From Williamsia phyllosphaerae (GTDB taxonomy: Bacteria; Actinomycetota; Actinomycetes; Mycobacteriales; Mycobacteriaceae): DNA of 64,000 nt. This document shows positions 36,088-47,330 of the stretch, piece by piece. Below the pieces are notes generated by a model. The model was not told the origin of the DNA, did no database searches, and saw only the letters and a list, made by a program, of their open reading frames with translations. A program made the translations under genes and the position numbers. Positions within the stretch are counted from its first letter, which is position 1; every line of letters begins with the position of its first letter. The DNA is taken from contig NZ_BMCS01000001.1 of NCBI RefSeq assembly GCF_014635305.1, forward strand, positions 2,728,001-2,792,000, given 5' to 3'.

Positions 36088-37149
36088 TCAGCGCGCGAGA
36101 CGCGCGAGAACCGAGGTCGCCTCCTGGCTGGCCCCGGACTCGTTCGCCAGGTGCGCCATCGACTCGGGGAGCTCGCGTCCGTGGACGCGCAGTGCCTGGG
36201 CGTAGAGGCGGCCTGCGCGGTACGACGACCGCACCAGCGGACCAGCCATCACGCCGGCGAACCCGAGTTCCTCGGCGTAGCGCGAGTGCTCGACGAACTC
36301 CTCCGGCTTGACCCAGCGGTCGACGGGGTGGTGCCGCGGCGAGGGCCGCAGGTACTGGGTGATCGTGATGATGTCGCAGCCCGCGTTGTGCAGATCGGCC
36401 AAGGCCTCGCTGATCTCCTCCGGGGTCTCGCCCATGCCGAGGATCAGGTTGGACTTGGTGACCAGCCCCGCGTCCCGTGCGGCGGTGATCACGTCGAGGC
36501 TGCGCTGGTATCGGAACGCGGGCCGGATGCGCTTGAAGATGCGCGGGACCGTCTCGACGTTGTGCGCCAACACCTCCGGCCGCGAGGAGAAGACCTCGGC
36601 GAGCTGGTCGGGGTCGTTGTTGAAGTCGGGGATCAGCAGCTCGACACCGGTGGTCGGGTTGAGCCGCTTGATCTCACGGACGGTCTCGGCGTAGAGCCAC
36701 GCGCCGCCGTCGGGCAGGTCGTCGCGGGCGACGCCGGTGATGGTCGAGTACCGCAGACCCATGGCCTGCACGCTCTCGGCGACACGACGGGGCTCGTCGC
36801 GGTCGAGATCGTCGGGCTTGCCCGTGTCGATCTGGCAGAAGTCGCAGCGACGGGTGCACTGTTCGCCGCCGATCAGGAACGTCGCCTCGCGGTCTTCCCA
36901 GCACTCGTAGATGTTGGGGCAGCCGGCTTCCTCGCACACCGTGTGCAATCCCTCGCGCTTGACCAGGGCCTTGAGTTCGGTGAACTCCGGTCCCATCTTC
37001 GCGCGGGTGCGGATCCACTCGGGTTTGCGTTCGATCGGGGTCTCGGCGTTGCGGACCTCGAGCCGGAGCAGCTTGCGGCCACTCGGCGCGGTGGGCGCGG
37101 ACGCCGACTCGATGCCGACGGATGCGGGGCTCTCCTGATGCACAGTCAC
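36088..37149 (-). CDS. lipA: Lipoyl synthase LipA
   Basis: A 353-residue radical SAM enzyme inserting two sulfurs into octanoyl groups on lipoyl domains. Both Fe-S cluster motifs are intact: auxiliary cluster Cys72, Cys77 and Cys83 ([12 protein letters not shown]) and radical SAM Cys98, Cys102 and Cys105 (CTRRCDFC); the C-terminal Ser ligand is in RSSYRAG. GTG 37149 is chosen because it forms a GTGA overlap with the lipB stop. Order lipB-lipA, with sucB upstream in the same direction, groups the lipoylation machinery with a lipoylated target. Confidence 0.96.
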   Translation of the reverse strand: MTVHQESPASVGIESASAPTAPSGRKLLRLEVRNAETPIERKPEWIRTRAKMGPEFTELKALVKREGLHTVCEEAGCPNIYECWEDREATFLIGGEQCTRRCDFCQIDTGKPDDLDRDEPRRVAESVQAMGLRYSTITGVARDDLPDGGAWLYAETVREIKRLNPTTGVELLIPDFNNDPDQLAEVFSSRPEVLAHNVETVPRIFKRIRPAFRYQRSLDVITAARDAGLVTKSNLILGMGETPEEISEALADLHNAGCDIITITQYLRPSPRHHPVDRWVKPEEFVEHSRYAEELGFAGVMAGPLVRSSYRAGRLYAQALRVHGRELPESMAHLANESGASQEATSVLARLAR

Positions 37150-37880
37150 TGTGTCGATGCTACGCCGCGTGGTGCCGGCGGGCGGGGCTCGGTGGAGCCC
37201 ACCTGCAGACGCCCGTCGAGTGCGTCGACCACCGTGCGGGCCACATCGGCCCGCACCGAGTCCACGTCGACGACGCGGCCGAGCTGCTCGGTGAGCGACG
37301 TCACCCCCGCATCGGGGATGCCGCACGGGATGATCGTGCCGAAGGCGGACAGGTCCGGGTTGCAGTTGAGCGCGAACCCGTGCAGCGCAACACCTCTGGC
37401 GACGCGGATACCTATCGCGCCCACCTTGCGGGCCGGTTGGCGTGTCGTGGGGTCCTCGGGAACCCATGCGCCGGAACGGCCGTCGATGCGCGCGGTGTGG
37501 ACACCGAGGTCGGCGCAGACGCCGATCATGGCCTCCTCGATGCGACGCACGTAATCGACCACGTCGAGCGGTTCGGCGAGTGCGATGATCGGGTATCCGA
37601 CGAGTTGGCCGGGGCCGTGCCAGGTGATCTTGCCCCCGCGGTCGACGTCGACGACCGGGGTGCCATCGGACGGCCGGTCCTCGGGCGCGGTGCGTTTGCC
37701 CGCGGTGTAGACCGCCGGGTGTTCGAGCAGCAGCATGACGTCGTGGTCGAGCACGCCGGACGCACGATCGGCGGCCAGGCGGTGCTGTTCGTCGAACGCT
37801 GTCGCATAGTCGACCAGACCCAGATCGCGGATCTCGACCTCGGCCCCCGAGCGCCGAGCGCTCGACGACCGGTCAGGCAT
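37146..37880 (-). CDS. lipB: Octanoyltransferase LipB
   Basis: A 244-residue enzyme moving octanoate from ACP to lipoyl domains. Conserved: [34 protein letters not shown], the Lys in [13 protein letters not shown], and the Cys in [17 protein letters not shown] that forms the acyl thioester. Its 5' end overlaps the 3' end of the upstream epimerase-like gene by 8 nt and its TGA overlaps the lipA GTG, so sucB-epimerase-lipB-lipA read as one unit. The C-terminal 25 residues are Pro/Arg-rich and beyond the conserved domain. Confidence 0.95.
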   Translation of the reverse strand: MPDRSSSARRSGAEVEIRDLGLVDYATAFDEQHRLAADRASGVLDHDVMLLLEHPAVYTAGKRTAPEDRPSDGTPVVDVDRGGKITWHGPGQLVGYPIIALAEPLDVVDYVRRIEEAMIGVCADLGVHTARIDGRSGAWVPEDPTTRQPARKVGAIGIRVARGVALHGFALNCNPDLSAFGTIIPCGIPDAGVTSLTEQLGRVVDVDSVRADVARTVVDALDGRLQVGSTEPRPPAPRGVASTQ

Positions 37881-38751
37881 TGGCGTAGCCCAGCCCGGCG
37901 TCGATGGTGGGGTGTTCGAACTGGAAACCGTTGTCGGTCAGTACATCCGGGACCGCTCGCTGACCGCCCAGCAGCATCTCGAGTGCCAGCTCGCCGGCCG
38001 CCACCCGCAGCAGCGCGCGGGGAACGAAGAGCTTGGCCGGGCGGTGCACCGCCCGCCCGAACGCCGCGGTGAACTCGGTGTTGGTCACCGGTTGGGGCGC
38101 GGTCAGGTTGACCGGACCGCTGATCTCGTTGTCGAGCACGAAGCGCACCGCGCGGACGTGATCGACCAGAGTGATCCACGACATGTACTGCTCGCCGTCG
38201 CCGAGCTTGGCGCCCAAACCCAGCTTGAACAGCGGGCGGAGTTTGCCGAGCAGCCCGCCTGACGGCGACAGCACCGGCGCGGTGCGGATGAGTGCCACAC
38301 GTGCCGTGGTGGCCAGTGCCGCGGTCCGTTCCCAGTCCCGCGCCAGTTCGGCGAGGAACCCGCTGCCCTCGGGGCTCTTCTCGGTCATCACCTGATGAGA
38401 GGTGAAACCGTAGATCCCCGTCGCGCTGGAGCTGACGAACACCGGTACACCGGCCGCGGTGATGGCCTCGGCCAGCACCTGTGTGGGAACCATGCGGCTG
38501 TCGCGCAATTTCTGCTTGAACTCGCCCGACCACGGGCGGTTGCCGATACCCACCCCGCAGAGGTTCACCACGGCGTCGACTCCGTCGAGCGCATCGGGGG
38601 TGACCCCGAACGTCTCCGGTGACCAACCGATCTCGTCCGCCGATCGCGGCTCCCGTCGGACCAGTCGCAGCACCTGGTGGCCGTCGGATCGAAGGGACTC
38701 GACCAGGGCGGACCCGATCAGCCCCGACGATCCGGCGACGGCGACGCGCAC
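37873..38751 (-). CDS. TIGR01777 family NAD(P)-dependent epimerase-like protein
   Basis: A 292-residue short-chain dehydrogenase/reductase fold protein (YfcH/SulA-type epimerase, Rv2216-like). The dinucleotide motif is [48 protein letters not shown] and [14 protein letters not shown] are TIGR01777 signatures; the C-terminal DUF1731 region is [19 protein letters not shown]. Substrate unknown. GTG 38751 shares a base with the sucB TAG stop (TAGTG), and its end overlaps lipB, so it is a tightly embedded member of the lipoylation operon, although no lipoate role is known. Confidence 0.93.
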   Translation of the reverse strand: MRVAVAGSSGLIGSALVESLRSDGHQVLRLVRREPRSADEIGWSPETFGVTPDALDGVDAVVNLCGVGIGNRPWSGEFKQKLRDSRMVPTQVLAEAITAAGVPVFVSSSATGIYGFTSHQVMTEKSPEGSGFLAELARDWERTAALATTARVALIRTAPVLSPSGGLLGKLRPLFKLGLGAKLGDGEQYMSWITLVDHVRAVRFVLDNEISGPVNLTAPQPVTNTEFTAAFGRAVHRPAKLFVPRALLRVAAGELALEMLLGGQRAVPDVLTDNGFQFEHPTIDAGLGYANA

Positions 38752-40649
38752 TAGAGGCCCAGATCTGCCGCGAAGGCCGCTTCCTCGAGACGATGCTTGA
38801 CCGTCGTCAGGAACCGTCCGGCGTCCGCGCCGTCGATGAGACGGTGATCGTAGGTCAGCGGCAGGAACGACATCGATCGTACGGCGATCGACTCCGAACC
38901 GTCCTCGGCGGTGATCACGGTCGGGCGCTTGACGATGGCGCCGGTACCCAACATCGCCGCCTGCGGCGGGACGAGGATCGGGGTGTCGAACAGCGCACCC
39001 TGGCTCCCGATGTTGGTGATCGTGAACGTGCCGCCCGCGAGCTCGTCGGGCTTGAGCTTGTTCTCCCGCGCCCGCTTGGCGATGTCGGCGATGGCGCGTG
39101 CCAGCCCGGCGATCGACAGGTCGTCGGCGTTGTGGATCACCGGCGAGAGCAGACCCTGCTCGGTGTCGACGGCGATCCCGAGGTTCACCGACCCGTGGTA
39201 CGTGATCTCCTTGGCGTCCTCGTCGATGCTGGCGTTGACGTTCGGGTGCGCCTTGAGCGCCTCGACGGTCGCCTTGGCGATGATCGGCAGGTAGGTGAGG
39301 TTGACACCCTCCGACGACTTGAACGACGCCTTGGCCGATGCGCGGAGCGCGACCACACGGGTGAGGTCGACCTCGAACACCTGCGTCAGCTGGGCGCTGG
39401 TCTGCAGGGACTCGCGGGTCTTCTTGGCCGTGATCAGGCGGATGCGGTTGACCTTCTGGGTCGTACCGCGCAGCTCGGCGAGCTCCGGCCGGACGCCCTT
39501 GGGGGCCGACTTGGTCTCGGCCGGGGCCGACGCCGCGGGTGCCTGGGCGGGCTCGCTCTTCTCCTGCGCCGGGGCCTTGGCGGCCTCCGCTGCGGCCAAC
39601 ACGTCCTGCTTGCGGATGCGTCCACCGACACCGGTGCCCTTGACCGAGTCGAGATCGACGTCGTTCTCGCCGGCGAGCTTGCGCACCAGCGGGGTCACGT
39701 AAGGCGTGGAGGAGGTCGAGGAATCCGAATCGGAGTCCGACGACTTCTCGGCGGCAGGCTTACGGGTCTCCTGCTCCTTGGGCTCCGGTGCGGGCTCGGA
39801 CTTCTCCTGCTCCTCGGGCTCGGAGATGCGCTCGCGCTTCTCGGGTTCCGGCTCGGGCTCGGGCTCCGGCTCGGCGACCTTCTCGGCCTCGGCCTGCGGC
39901 TCGGGCTCCGATTCGGGTTCCGGCTCGGGCTCGGGCTTCTTCTCGGCCTTCGGCTTCGCGTCGGCGGATCCGATGACCGCGAGGCGGCCACCGACCTCGA
40001 CGACGTCGTCCTCCTCGGCCACGATCTCGAGCAACGTGCCCGCGACGGGGGACGGGATCTCGGTGTCGACCTTGTCGGTGGAGACCTCGAGCAGCGGCTC
40101 GTCCTCGGCGACCTCGTCGCCGACGGCCTTGAGCCAGTTGGTCACGGTGCCCTCGGTGACGGACTCGCCCAGCTCGGGCATCGTCACGTCGGTGCCCTCG
40201 GCGGAACCGCTGTCGTCGGCTCCTGCGGTGGGCTTCTTCGCGGGCTCGTCGGCATCCGCGGACGGCTCGGGGCCGTCGTCGTCGGAGTCGTCGGCGTCAT
40301 CGAGATCGCTCGGCTCGGTGCCGCCGGCCTCGTCGTCATCGGACCCGCTGTCGTCGGAGTCCGACGAGTCGTCGTCGGAGGACTCGGAGTCCGAGGAGTC
40401 GGGGGATTCGCCCTCGTCGCCGATCTCGCCGAGGTCGCCTCCGACCTCCACGACATCGTCTTCCTGGGCGATGATCTTGGTGAGGACACCCGACTTCGGT
40501 GCGGGGATCTCGGTGTCGACCTTGTCGGTCGACACTTCGAGCAAGGGCTCGTCCTCCTCGACCGTGTCTCCCTCCTGCTTGAGCCACCGGGTAACGGTTC
40601 CCTCGGTGACACTTTCACCCAGAGCGGGCATTTGGACGGAGAACGCCAT
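38751..40649 (-). CDS. sucB: Dihydrolipoamide acyltransferase (E2), two lipoyl domains
   Basis: A 632-residue E2 core enzyme of 2-oxo acid dehydrogenase complexes (the DlaT/SucB of mycolata, Rv2215-like, which serves pyruvate dehydrogenase in Mycobacterium). Lipoyl domains at 1-80 and 152-230 carry lipoyl-Lys43 and Lys193, each in the identical [12 protein letters not shown]. Linkers are extreme: 80-150 is Asp/Ser-rich, and 230-310 is Glu/Pro/Lys-rich with runs of EP. The peripheral-subunit-binding domain is ~316-353 ([20 protein letters not shown]). The catalytic domain ends with DHRLIDG (His602, Asp606). GAGGAG precedes the ATG by 9 nt; -10 TAGGGT lies at ~40764-40759. Confidence 0.94.
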   Translation of the reverse strand: MAFSVQMPALGESVTEGTVTRWLKQEGDTVEEDEPLLEVSTDKVDTEIPAPKSGVLTKIIAQEDDVVEVGGDLGEIGDEGESPDSSDSESSDDDSSDSDDSGSDDDEAGGTEPSDLDDADDSDDDGPEPSADADEPAKKPTAGADDSGSAEGTDVTMPELGESVTEGTVTNWLKAVGDEVAEDEPLLEVSTDKVDTEIPSPVAGTLLEIVAEEDDVVEVGGRLAVIGSADAKPKAEKKPEPEPEPESEPEPQAEAEKVAEPEPEPEPEPEKRERISEPEEQEKSEPAPEPKEQETRKPAAEKSSDSDSDSSTSSTPYVTPLVRKLAGENDVDLDSVKGTGVGGRIRKQDVLAAAEAAKAPAQEKSEPAQAPAASAPAETKSAPKGVRPELAELRGTTQKVNRIRLITAKKTRESLQTSAQLTQVFEVDLTRVVALRASAKASFKSSEGVNLTYLPIIAKATVEALKAHPNVNASIDEDAKEITYHGSVNLGIAVDTEQGLLSPVIHNADDLSIAGLARAIADIAKRARENKLKPDELAGGTFTITNIGSQGALFDTPILVPPQAAMLGTGAIVKRPTVITAEDGSESIAVRSMSFLPLTYDHRLIDGADAGRFLTTVKHRLEEAAFAADLGL

Positions 40650-40838
40650 GTTCGTCGACTCCTCGACTCGAGATCCGATTGATGCGGTCGCGTGTCTGGT
40701 CGCCGCGGGTAGGGGCGACCGGGCAGCTGTGGTGACGAGGTACGGCCACCGATGAGAAACCCTACCCGTAGCGACCCCGTGCGCGTCGGCGGTGTCGCAG
40801 GGGAGTTTCGCCGTATCTGTTCCGGTGGCGGGTACCGC

Positions 40839-42371
40839 TCAGCCGAGAGCGGCGATGTCCTCGATGACACCGATCATCGTGCGAACCGGCACCCCCGTAC
40901 CGCCCTTGGGCGTGTACCCCCAGGGGCCACCGGTGTTGAAGGCCGGCCCGGCGACGTCGATGTGCGCCCACTGGACCCCGTCGGTGACGAACTCGCGCAG
41001 GAAGATCCCGGCCGAGAGCATGCCGCCCCATCGATGGTTGGTGACGTTGGCGAGGTCGGCGACCCGGGACTTGAGGTCGGCTCCGAGTTCCTCGGGGAAG
41101 GGCATCGCCCAGCCGTTCTCGCCGATGCGACGCGAGACGGCGGCCACGCGATCGCGGAAGTCGTCGGTACCCATGACGCCGGGGGTGCGGGTACCCAGGG
41201 CCACCATCTGCGCGCCGGTCAGCGTCGCGGTGTCGATGAGGTAGTCCGGTGAATCGGCGCACGCGCGGACGATGGCGTCGGCCAGGATCAACCGTCCCTC
41301 GGCGTCGGTGTTGATCACCTCGACGGTGATGCCGCCGTACTGGGTGAGCACGTCGCCGGGCCGCTGTGCGGTCGAGGACGGCATGTTCTCCGCCATCGGG
41401 ACGGTCGCGGTGACGTCCACCCCGACCCCGAGCTGGGCGGCGAGCACGACGGTGGCGATGACGGCGGCCGCGCCGCCCATGTCGGAGGTCATGTTCTCCA
41501 TGCCCGCGGCGGGCTTGATCGAGATGCCGCCGGTGTCGAAGGTGACGCCCTTGCCGACGAGGGCGACCTTCTTCGCGCCCTTCGTCCCGCTCGAGTAGCT
41601 CAGCCGGACGAGGCGCGGCAGCCGGGAGCTGCCCTTGCCGACCCCGACGATGCCGCCGTAGCCCTGCTTGATCAGGGCCTTGTCGTCGAGGATCTCGACC
41701 TTCAGTCCGTTCGTCTTGCCGAGCGCCTCGGCGCGGGCGGCGAACTCCTCGGGGTAGAGGTGGCTCGGCGGGGTGTTGACGAAGTCGCGGGCGACGGCGA
41801 CCGCGGAGGCGATCGCGCGCGAGCGGTCCAGCTCGGCCTCACCCTCGCGCACCGAGGGCCCGGTCAGCAGGGCAACCGCGCCCAGCGGGGCCGTGATCGA
41901 CCGGGTCTTGTCCGAGCGGAACTCCTCGAACCGGTAGGCGCCGAGGTAGAAGCCCTCCGCGGCGGCACCCAGATCGACCGTCGACAGTGTCGTCACGACG
42001 GTGCCCACGCCGGTCAGTGCCCGAGCGGCCACACCCGCGGCACGTCGTACGGAGTCCGGCGTCTGCAGGGCGGATGCGCTTCCCAGACCGACCGCCAGGA
42101 CGCTGGCCACGCCGAGCCCGGCCGGTGCGACCACCCGCGCGACGTCGCCCGCACCGGAGGACGCCCCGACCGCCGCCAACGACGCGGAGATCTCGGCGAC
42201 GACCGCATCGTCGATCAGCCCGTCGCCGACGACGGGTACCGGCGACGCGTCGGTCGCGGCATCGTCGGAGCCGGCGACGAGGCCGATCACGAGGACGTCG
42301 GCGGCGGCCTCGGAGATCGAGGTCGCGATGGTCAGGTCGGGGCCGAGCTGTCGATCCGGGGCGGTGCTCAT
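40839..42371 (-). CDS. pepB: Leucyl aminopeptidase (M17) PepB
   Basis: A 510-residue cytosolic dizinc aminopeptidase. Catalytic core: [17 protein letters not shown] (Lys and Asp metal/catalytic residues), [13 protein letters not shown], and [13 protein letters not shown] with the metal Asp/Glu and catalytic Arg; the C-terminal [19 protein letters not shown] is also typical. The N-terminal ~170 residues are the less conserved macrodomain-like region, Ala/Val-rich. ATG 42371 with GGAGAG 9 nt upstream is preferred. It is divergent from gcvT, the same arrangement as Rv2213/Rv2211c, and 189 bp from sucB; that gap shows only the possible sucB -10. Confidence 0.94.
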   Translation of the reverse strand: MSTAPDRQLGPDLTIATSISEAAADVLVIGLVAGSDDAATDASPVPVVGDGLIDDAVVAEISASLAAVGASSGAGDVARVVAPAGLGVASVLAVGLGSASALQTPDSVRRAAGVAARALTGVGTVVTTLSTVDLGAAAEGFYLGAYRFEEFRSDKTRSITAPLGAVALLTGPSVREGEAELDRSRAIASAVAVARDFVNTPPSHLYPEEFAARAEALGKTNGLKVEILDDKALIKQGYGGIVGVGKGSSRLPRLVRLSYSSGTKGAKKVALVGKGVTFDTGGISIKPAAGMENMTSDMGGAAAVIATVVLAAQLGVGVDVTATVPMAENMPSSTAQRPGDVLTQYGGITVEVINTDAEGRLILADAIVRACADSPDYLIDTATLTGAQMVALGTRTPGVMGTDDFRDRVAAVSRRIGENGWAMPFPEELGADLKSRVADLANVTNHRWGGMLSAGIFLREFVTDGVQWAHIDVAGPAFNTGGPWGYTPKGGTGVPVRTMIGVIEDIAALG

Positions 42372-42462
42372 GGGTGTGATCTCTCCGATCGTCGGGAACG
42401 ACACGAGCCTAGTGGCCCGCACCGGGGGAGATCTGCGTGCGACGCCGCGACCGGTCGGCAGA

Positions 42463-42468
42463 TAGGTT
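42463..42468 (+). promoter_or_regulatory. -10 TAGGTT, gcvT
   Basis: TAGGTT, 7 nt before ATG 42476. This leaves no room for a glycine riboswitch leader. Confidence 0.55.
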
Positions 42469-42475
42469 GTCTGCC

Positions 42476-43588
42476 ATGAGCGCCGAAACCCTGCTGGGAC
42501 CGATCAACGACACCCACGAGCGGATCGGTGCGAGCTTCGCCGATTTCGGCGGATGGTCGATGCCGGTGTCGTATTCGGGAACCGTCGCAGAACACACCGC
42601 CGTCCGTGAGCGCGTCGGCATCTTCGACGTCAGTCACCTGGGGAAGGCGTCGGTGACCGGTCCGGGTGCCGCGGATTTCGTGAACCGCTGCCTCACCAAC
42701 GATCTCGCGAAGATCGAGCCGGGCCGCGCGCAGTACACGCTGTGCGCCACCGAGACCGGCGGTGTCGTGGACGACCTCATCGCCTACTGGGTGTCCGACG
42801 ACGAGGTGTTCCTGGTGCCCAACGCGGCCAACACCGCCGCGGTCGTGGCCGCACTCGCCGAGGCGGCCCCGCCGGAGATCAGCGTCGTCGACCGGCACCG
42901 CGACTACGGAGTGCTCGCCGTGCAGGGGCCGCAGGCGTCGGACGTGCTGACCGCGGTGGGTCTGCCGACCGAGATGGGGTACATGTCCTTCGTCGACGCG
43001 GACTTGACCATCGGCGGGCGTGCCCGGCCGATCCGGGTGTGCCGCACCGGATACACCGGCGAACGTGGATTCGAACTGCTGCCGCTCTGGGACGACACCG
43101 CCGACGTGTTCGAGGTCGTGTTGGCCGCGGTGACCGAGGCCGGGGGGCTGCCCGCCGGCCTGGGCGCCCGCGACACCCTGCGCACCGAGATGGGTTACCC
43201 GCTGCACGGACACGAGTTGTCCACCGAGATCAGCCCGCTGCAGGCGCGGTGCGGCTGGGCCGTCGGGTGGAAGAAGCCCGAGTTCTTCGGTCGCTCGGCC
43301 CTCGTGGCCGAGAAGGAGGCCGGTCCGACGCGCCGCCTGCGTGGCCTCCGTGCGATCGGACGCGGCGTCCCCCGTGCGGACTGCGAGGTCCGTACCGCGG
43401 ACGGCACGGTGGTGGGCCTGTGCACCTCGGGGACGTTCTCGCCGACCCTCAAGGAGGGCATCGCGTTGGCGCTCGTCGACATCGCCCCGGGGCTCGCCGA
43501 CGGTGATCACGTGATCGTCGACGTGCGGGGCCGCGGTCTCGAATGTGAGCTGGTGGCACCGCCGTTCGTGCAGACGTCCACCAGCTGA
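42476..43588 (+). CDS. gcvT: Glycine cleavage T-protein GcvT
   Basis: A 370-residue tetrahydrofolate-dependent aminomethyltransferase. Blocks: [73 protein letters not shown] and [16 protein letters not shown]. The folate-binding Asp/Glu pattern of GcvT ([16 protein letters not shown]) is kept. gcvH, gcvP and lpd are not in the window; the lipoylated H protein would depend on lipA/lipB nearby. Stand-alone gene, leaderless start. It is followed after 67 bp by ilvE with its own -10. Confidence 0.95.
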   Translation: MSAETLLGPINDTHERIGASFADFGGWSMPVSYSGTVAEHTAVRERVGIFDVSHLGKASVTGPGAADFVNRCLTNDLAKIEPGRAQYTLCATETGGVVDDLIAYWVSDDEVFLVPNAANTAAVVAALAEAAPPEISVVDRHRDYGVLAVQGPQASDVLTAVGLPTEMGYMSFVDADLTIGGRARPIRVCRTGYTGERGFELLPLWDDTADVFEVVLAAVTEAGGLPAGLGARDTLRTEMGYPLHGHELSTEISPLQARCGWAVGWKKPEFFGRSALVAEKEAGPTRRLRGLRAIGRGVPRADCEVRTADGTVVGLCTSGTFSPTLKEGIALALVDIAPGLADGDHVIVDVRGRGLECELVAPPFVQTSTS

Positions 43589-43643
43589 GCGACGGCGGCC
43601 CGACCACCGCCACCGAGGCGATCGCGGAACGGTGCCCACCGGC

Positions 43644-43649
43644 TACGAT
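43644..43649 (+). promoter_or_regulatory. -10 TACGAT, ilvE
   Basis: TACGAT, 6 nt before ATG 43656. Confidence 0.55.
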
Positions 43650-43655
43650 TGCCAG

Positions 43656-44759
43656 ATGACCGTGGAGTTCACCCGGACCGAGCACCCGAACCCGGCGTCG
43701 GGATCGCGACGTTCCGAGATCCTGTCCGCACCGGGTTTCGGCAACTACTTCACCGACCACATGGTGAGCATCGACTGGGATACCGACCGTGGCTGGCATG
43801 ACGCCGCGGTCGTGCCCTATGGCCCGATCTCGCTGGATCCGTCGGCGATGGTCCTGCACTACGCGCAGGAGATCTTCGAAGGACTCAAGGCGTACCGGCA
43901 GTCCGACGGCACCATCGCGTCGTTCCGTCCCGACGCCAACGCCCGTCGGCTGAACAACTCCGCGCGCCGACTAGCGATGCCCGAACTGCCCGAGGACGTC
44001 TTCCTCGGTTCGTTGCGCGCGCTGCTCGCCGCAGACCACGACTGGGTTCCGGCCGCGGGCGGCGAGGACTCGCTCTACGTCCGGCCGTTCATGTTCGCCA
44101 CCGAGGCCGCGCTCGGCGTGCGCCCGTCCAACAGCTACCGCTACCTCGTCATCGCCTCGCCGGCCGGCGCCTATTTCCCGGGCGGGGTCAAGCCGGTCAG
44201 CGTCTGGTTGTCCTCGGAGTACGTCCGCGCCGCCCCCGGCGGGATCGGAGACGCGAAGACCGGTGGAAACTACGCCGCGTCGCTGCTCGCCCAGGCGCAG
44301 GCCGCCGAGCACGGTTGCGAACAGGTGGTCTGGCTCGACGCCGTCGAGCGCCGCTTCATCGAGGAGATGGGCGGGATGAACCTGTTCTTCGTCCTCGGTT
44401 CCGGGGCCGACGCACGGCTGGTGACCCCGGAGTTGTCCGGGTCATTGCTGCCCGGCGTCACCCGCGACTCGCTGTTGGCGCTGTCGGTCGACGCCGGGAT
44501 CGCCGTGGAGGAGCGCAAGGTGAGCAGCGAGGAGCTGCGCAAGGGCGTGGCCTCCGGCGACATCACCGAGGTCTTCGCCTGCGGCACCGCCGCGGTGATC
44601 ACGCCGGTCGGGCGCGTGAAGGGTGACTCCGACGACTATCAGATCGGCGACGGCAAGCCCGGCGAGGTGACCACCGCGCTGCGCGACACCCTCACCGGCA
44701 TCCAGCGCGGCACCTTCGCCGACACCCACGGCTGGATGACCGAGCTGCACCGCCCCTGA
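43656..44759 (+). CDS. ilvE: Branched-chain amino acid aminotransferase IlvE
   Basis: A 367-residue fold-type IV PLP transaminase for leucine, isoleucine and valine. The PLP-Lys201 is in [51 protein letters not shown] and [16 protein letters not shown] are further active-site and cofactor blocks. Length matches M. tuberculosis IlvE (368). It converges on cobS with only 6 nt between stops, and no hairpin is visible there. Leaderless start predicted. Confidence 0.96.
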   Translation: MTVEFTRTEHPNPASGSRRSEILSAPGFGNYFTDHMVSIDWDTDRGWHDAAVVPYGPISLDPSAMVLHYAQEIFEGLKAYRQSDGTIASFRPDANARRLNNSARRLAMPELPEDVFLGSLRALLAADHDWVPAAGGEDSLYVRPFMFATEAALGVRPSNSYRYLVIASPAGAYFPGGVKPVSVWLSSEYVRAAPGGIGDAKTGGNYAASLLAQAQAAEHGCEQVVWLDAVERRFIEEMGGMNLFFVLGSGADARLVTPELSGSLLPGVTRDSLLALSVDAGIAVEERKVSSEELRKGVASGDITEVFACGTAAVITPVGRVKGDSDDYQIGDGKPGEVTTALRDTLTGIQRGTFADTHGWMTELHRP

Positions 44760-44765
44760 TCTCGA

Positions 44766-45563
44766 CTAGATCAGGAAACCGACGACGGCGACGGTCGTCC
44801 CGAGTTCGAGCACCGCACCGAGAACATCTCCGTTGACGCCGCCGAACCTGCGGGCGCAGTGCGCGGACACCACCCATGCGACCGCCAGGACCACACCGAC
44901 CGTGGTCACCCCGCGCCACCACACGTCGATGTCGACGAACGCCGCGCCGACGAGCGCGAGGACCGTCCAGACAACGATCGACACACGCTGACTGTCGGCC
45001 ACGAGCGCGCCGAAACCGCCTGTCGCCGCGACGAGTCCGCGTCGGCACGCGACCAGTACGGCGAGACGGCCCAGGGCCACCGCGCCCACGAGCGCCGACC
45101 ACTCGTGTGACCCGGCCAACGCGCCGAGCCCGGCGGCCTGCACCAGCAGCACGACCACCAGTGCGGCCGCCCCGAACGGTCCGACCCCGCCGCTGTGCAT
45201 GACCTCCCGAGCCCGTTCGGGTGGGCCGTAGCAGCCCAACCCGTCGACGGTGTCGGCCAGACCGTCGACGTGCATCCCGCGCGTCAACAGACCCAGCGTC
45301 GCAACCACCAGTGCGCCGACGACGATCGACGGCAGCTGCGACAGGGACAGGGCCGCGGCGAGTCCGGCCGCGACCGCGCCGAGAAGGACGCCGACCACCG
45401 GGGTGGCGGCGATCGCCCGCGCGGCGGCGGGCCGGTCGATCTCCCCGCGTGGTTGCGGCACCGGTAGGACGGTCAGCCACGACACGGCCAGATGGGTGCC
45501 CTGGACCGATCGCGTCAGCGGCACGGGCGCGTCAGACGGGTGCGGGCGCGGTGGCGTCGGCAT
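44766..45563 (-). CDS. cobS: Cobalamin synthase CobS (adenosylcobinamide-GDP ribazoletransferase)
   Basis: A 265-residue polytopic membrane protein joining adenosylcobinamide-GDP to alpha-ribazole(-phosphate). The signature [19 protein letters not shown] (acidic active-site cluster), [20 protein letters not shown] and the C-terminal [15 protein letters not shown] are intact. About six TM segments. With ATG 45563 the gene overlaps cobU-cobT by 32 nt; GTG 45524 would remove the overlap and drop a Pro-rich 13-residue extension, and I cannot decide between them. It receives both substrates from the protein encoded immediately upstream. Confidence 0.94.
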   Translation of the reverse strand: MPTPPRPHPSDAPVPLTRSVQGTHLAVSWLTVLPVPQPRGEIDRPAAARAIAATPVVGVLLGAVAAGLAAALSLSQLPSIVVGALVVATLGLLTRGMHVDGLADTVDGLGCYGPPERAREVMHSGGVGPFGAAALVVVLLVQAAGLGALAGSHEWSALVGAVALGRLAVLVACRRGLVAATGGFGALVADSQRVSIVVWTVLALVGAAFVDIDVWWRGVTTVGVVLAVAWVVSAHCARRFGGVNGDVLGAVLELGTTVAVVGFLI

Positions 45564-47325
45564 CGGAGACGCCGGCGTCGGCGAACGTCGCCATCGAGGC
45601 GAGGGTCGCGACCGCCGCCTGCACGATCGGCAGGGCCGTCACTGCGCCGCTGCCCTCGCCGAGTCGCATCGAGAACTCCAGAACCGGCTCGAGTGCCAAC
45701 TGCCGCAACGCGATCGAGTGCGCGGGTTCGTCGGAACGGTGTCCGGCCAGCCACCACTGCGAGGCTCCGGGCGCGAGATCCTCGGCGACCAGCGCGGCGG
45801 CGGTCACCACGACCCCGTCGAGGATCACCGGGGTGCGACGCAGCGCCGCCTGGGCGAGGAAGCCCGCCATCGCGGCGATGTCGGCCCCGGCCACCGCCGC
45901 GAGCAGGGCGATGGGGGAGCGCGACACGGCGCGACCGCGACGCATCCCGTCGCGGATCGCGGCCGTCTTGCGGATCCACCCGTCGTCGTCGATGCCGGTA
46001 CCGCGTCCGACGACGACGACCGGCTCGGTGTCGGTGAGCACCCCGATCAGCGCCGCCGCCGGGGTGGTGTTGCCGATCCCGAGGTCACCGGCGATCAGCA
46101 GGTCGACGCCCGAGTCGACGAGTTCGTCGGCGATGGCGCGTCCGTTGGCGACCGCGGCGTTGGCCTCGGCTGCGGTGAGTGCGTCGGTGGTGCGCATGTC
46201 CTGTGATCCGCGGCGGACCTTGAACCGGCTCAGCGACGGGTCGAGGTCGGCGTCGACGGAGATGTCCTCGACCCGCACCGTGGCGCCCGCGCGCTCGGCC
46301 AGCACGTTGATGGCCGCGCCGCCCGCGCTGATGTTGGCCACCATCTGCGCGGTGACCTCGGGTGGGTAGGCCGAGACCCCTGCGTGGGCGACGCCGTGAT
46401 CGCCGGCGAAGACGACGACGGTCGGCGCCCGGAACGGGGCCGGCGGACACGCACCCTGACAGGACGCGACCCAGTTCGCGATCTCCTCGAGACGACCGAG
46501 CGATCCGGCCGGTTTGGTCAGCTGCAGCTGACGGGCCCGCGCCTGGGCTTCGACGCGTCGCGACGGCGACTCGATCACGTCGAATTCGTCGGCGGCACTG
46601 TGGTGGTCGCCGATGGTGGCCGGCGAGGACGGGACGGGTTCGGCGGTGTCGGGCTCGGTCGGCGCCCCGGGTGCGGCGACAACGGACGCCGCGGCGACGG
46701 ACGCGGCTGCGACCGACGCGGCTGCGACGGGTGCGGCAGGAGATGTCGCCGTCGCGGCCGACGGTGTCGCCGTGACCGTGACGACGGTGTCGCTGTCGGC
46801 GAGGTCGATGGGGCGTCCCGCGACCACGAGCACCACGCGGTCGCAGACCGCGGCGACCGCGGCGTTGACGCTGCCGAGTTCCTGCTGGAACCGGCGACCC
46901 GACGGTGTCGGGGCCACCAACGACAACCCCACCTCGGGGCTCACCAGCACCAGATCACCCTCGAACGCGGAGATCGCGGCGCAGAAATCGGTGGTCCGGT
47001 CACTCAGGTCGACGGTCGGGTCATCCCAGCCGCCGACGCTGTCGAGGTGGGACGACACCCAGTTGCCCAGGTCGTCGATCAGCGACGGCGTGGTGGAGTC
47101 GGTGCGCAGGGCTTCGGCGAGGTCCCCGGTCTCCACGGTGGTCCAGTTGTCGGGTCGGCGGCGGCGATGCCCGTCGATCCGAGCAGTCCACTCGGGATCG
47201 CCGGTCGCGGGGGTGACGGCGGTCGCGAGATAGCGGGCCGACCCGGCGCCCGTGGCGGCCGCGATCAACTCCTCCGCATACGCCGACTTCCCTGAGTGGA
47301 CCCCACCCAGTATCAACGTCCGCAT
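45532..47325 (-). CDS. cobUT: CobU-CobT fusion: cobinamide kinase / DMB phosphoribosyltransferase
   Basis: A 597-residue fusion. Residues 1-~180 are adenosylcobinamide kinase/guanylyltransferase CobU: P-loop GGVHSGKS (7-14), His53 (IDGHRRRRP) for the GMP-enzyme region, and [13 protein letters not shown] ~65-residue linker is Ala/Ser/Pro-rich with three AAASV repeats at 201-215. Residues ~246-597 are nicotinate-nucleotide:dimethylbenzimidazole phosphoribosyltransferase Cob[45 protein letters not shown] and [13 protein letters not shown] with the catalytic Glu. One polypeptide thus makes both halves that CobS joins. ATG 47325 is 5 nt after the DUF3043 stop. Confidence 0.93.
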   Translation of the reverse strand: MRTLILGGVHSGKSAYAEELIAAATGAGSARYLATAVTPATGDPEWTARIDGHRRRRPDNWTTVETGDLAEALRTDSTTPSLIDDLGNWVSSHLDSVGGWDDPTVDLSDRTTDFCAAISAFEGDLVLVSPEVGLSLVAPTPSGRRFQQELGSVNAAVAAVCDRVVLVVAGRPIDLADSDTVVTVTATPSAATATSPAAPVAAASVAAASVAAASVVAAPGAPTEPDTAEPVPSSPATIGDHHSAADEFDVIESPSRRVEAQARARQLQLTKPAGSLGRLEEIANWVASCQGACPPAPFRAPTVVVFAGDHGVAHAGVSAYPPEVTAQMVANISAGGAAINVLAERAGATVRVEDISVDADLDPSLSRFKVRRGSQDMRTTDALTAAEANAAVANGRAIADELVDSGVDLLIAGDLGIGNTTPAAALIGVLTDTEPVVVVGRGTGIDDDGWIRKTAAIRDGMRRGRAVSRSPIALLAAVAGADIAAMAGFLAQAALRRTPVILDGVVVTAAALVAEDLAPGASQWWLAGHRSDEPAHSIALRQLALEPVLEFSMRLGEGSGAVTALPIVQAAVATLASMATFADAGVSDADATAPAPV

Positions 47326-47330
47326 GTTGC

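Noticed and set aside
38619..40682. Open frame of 687 codons antisense to sucB
   Set aside because: Leu/Gly/Arg low-complexity translation mirrors the acidic E2 linkers. The sense strand encodes two clear lipoyl domains.
42372..42475. Glycine riboswitch upstream of gcvT
   Set aside because: The -10 lies 7 nt before the ATG, leaving no leader, and the conserved riboswitch core is not present.
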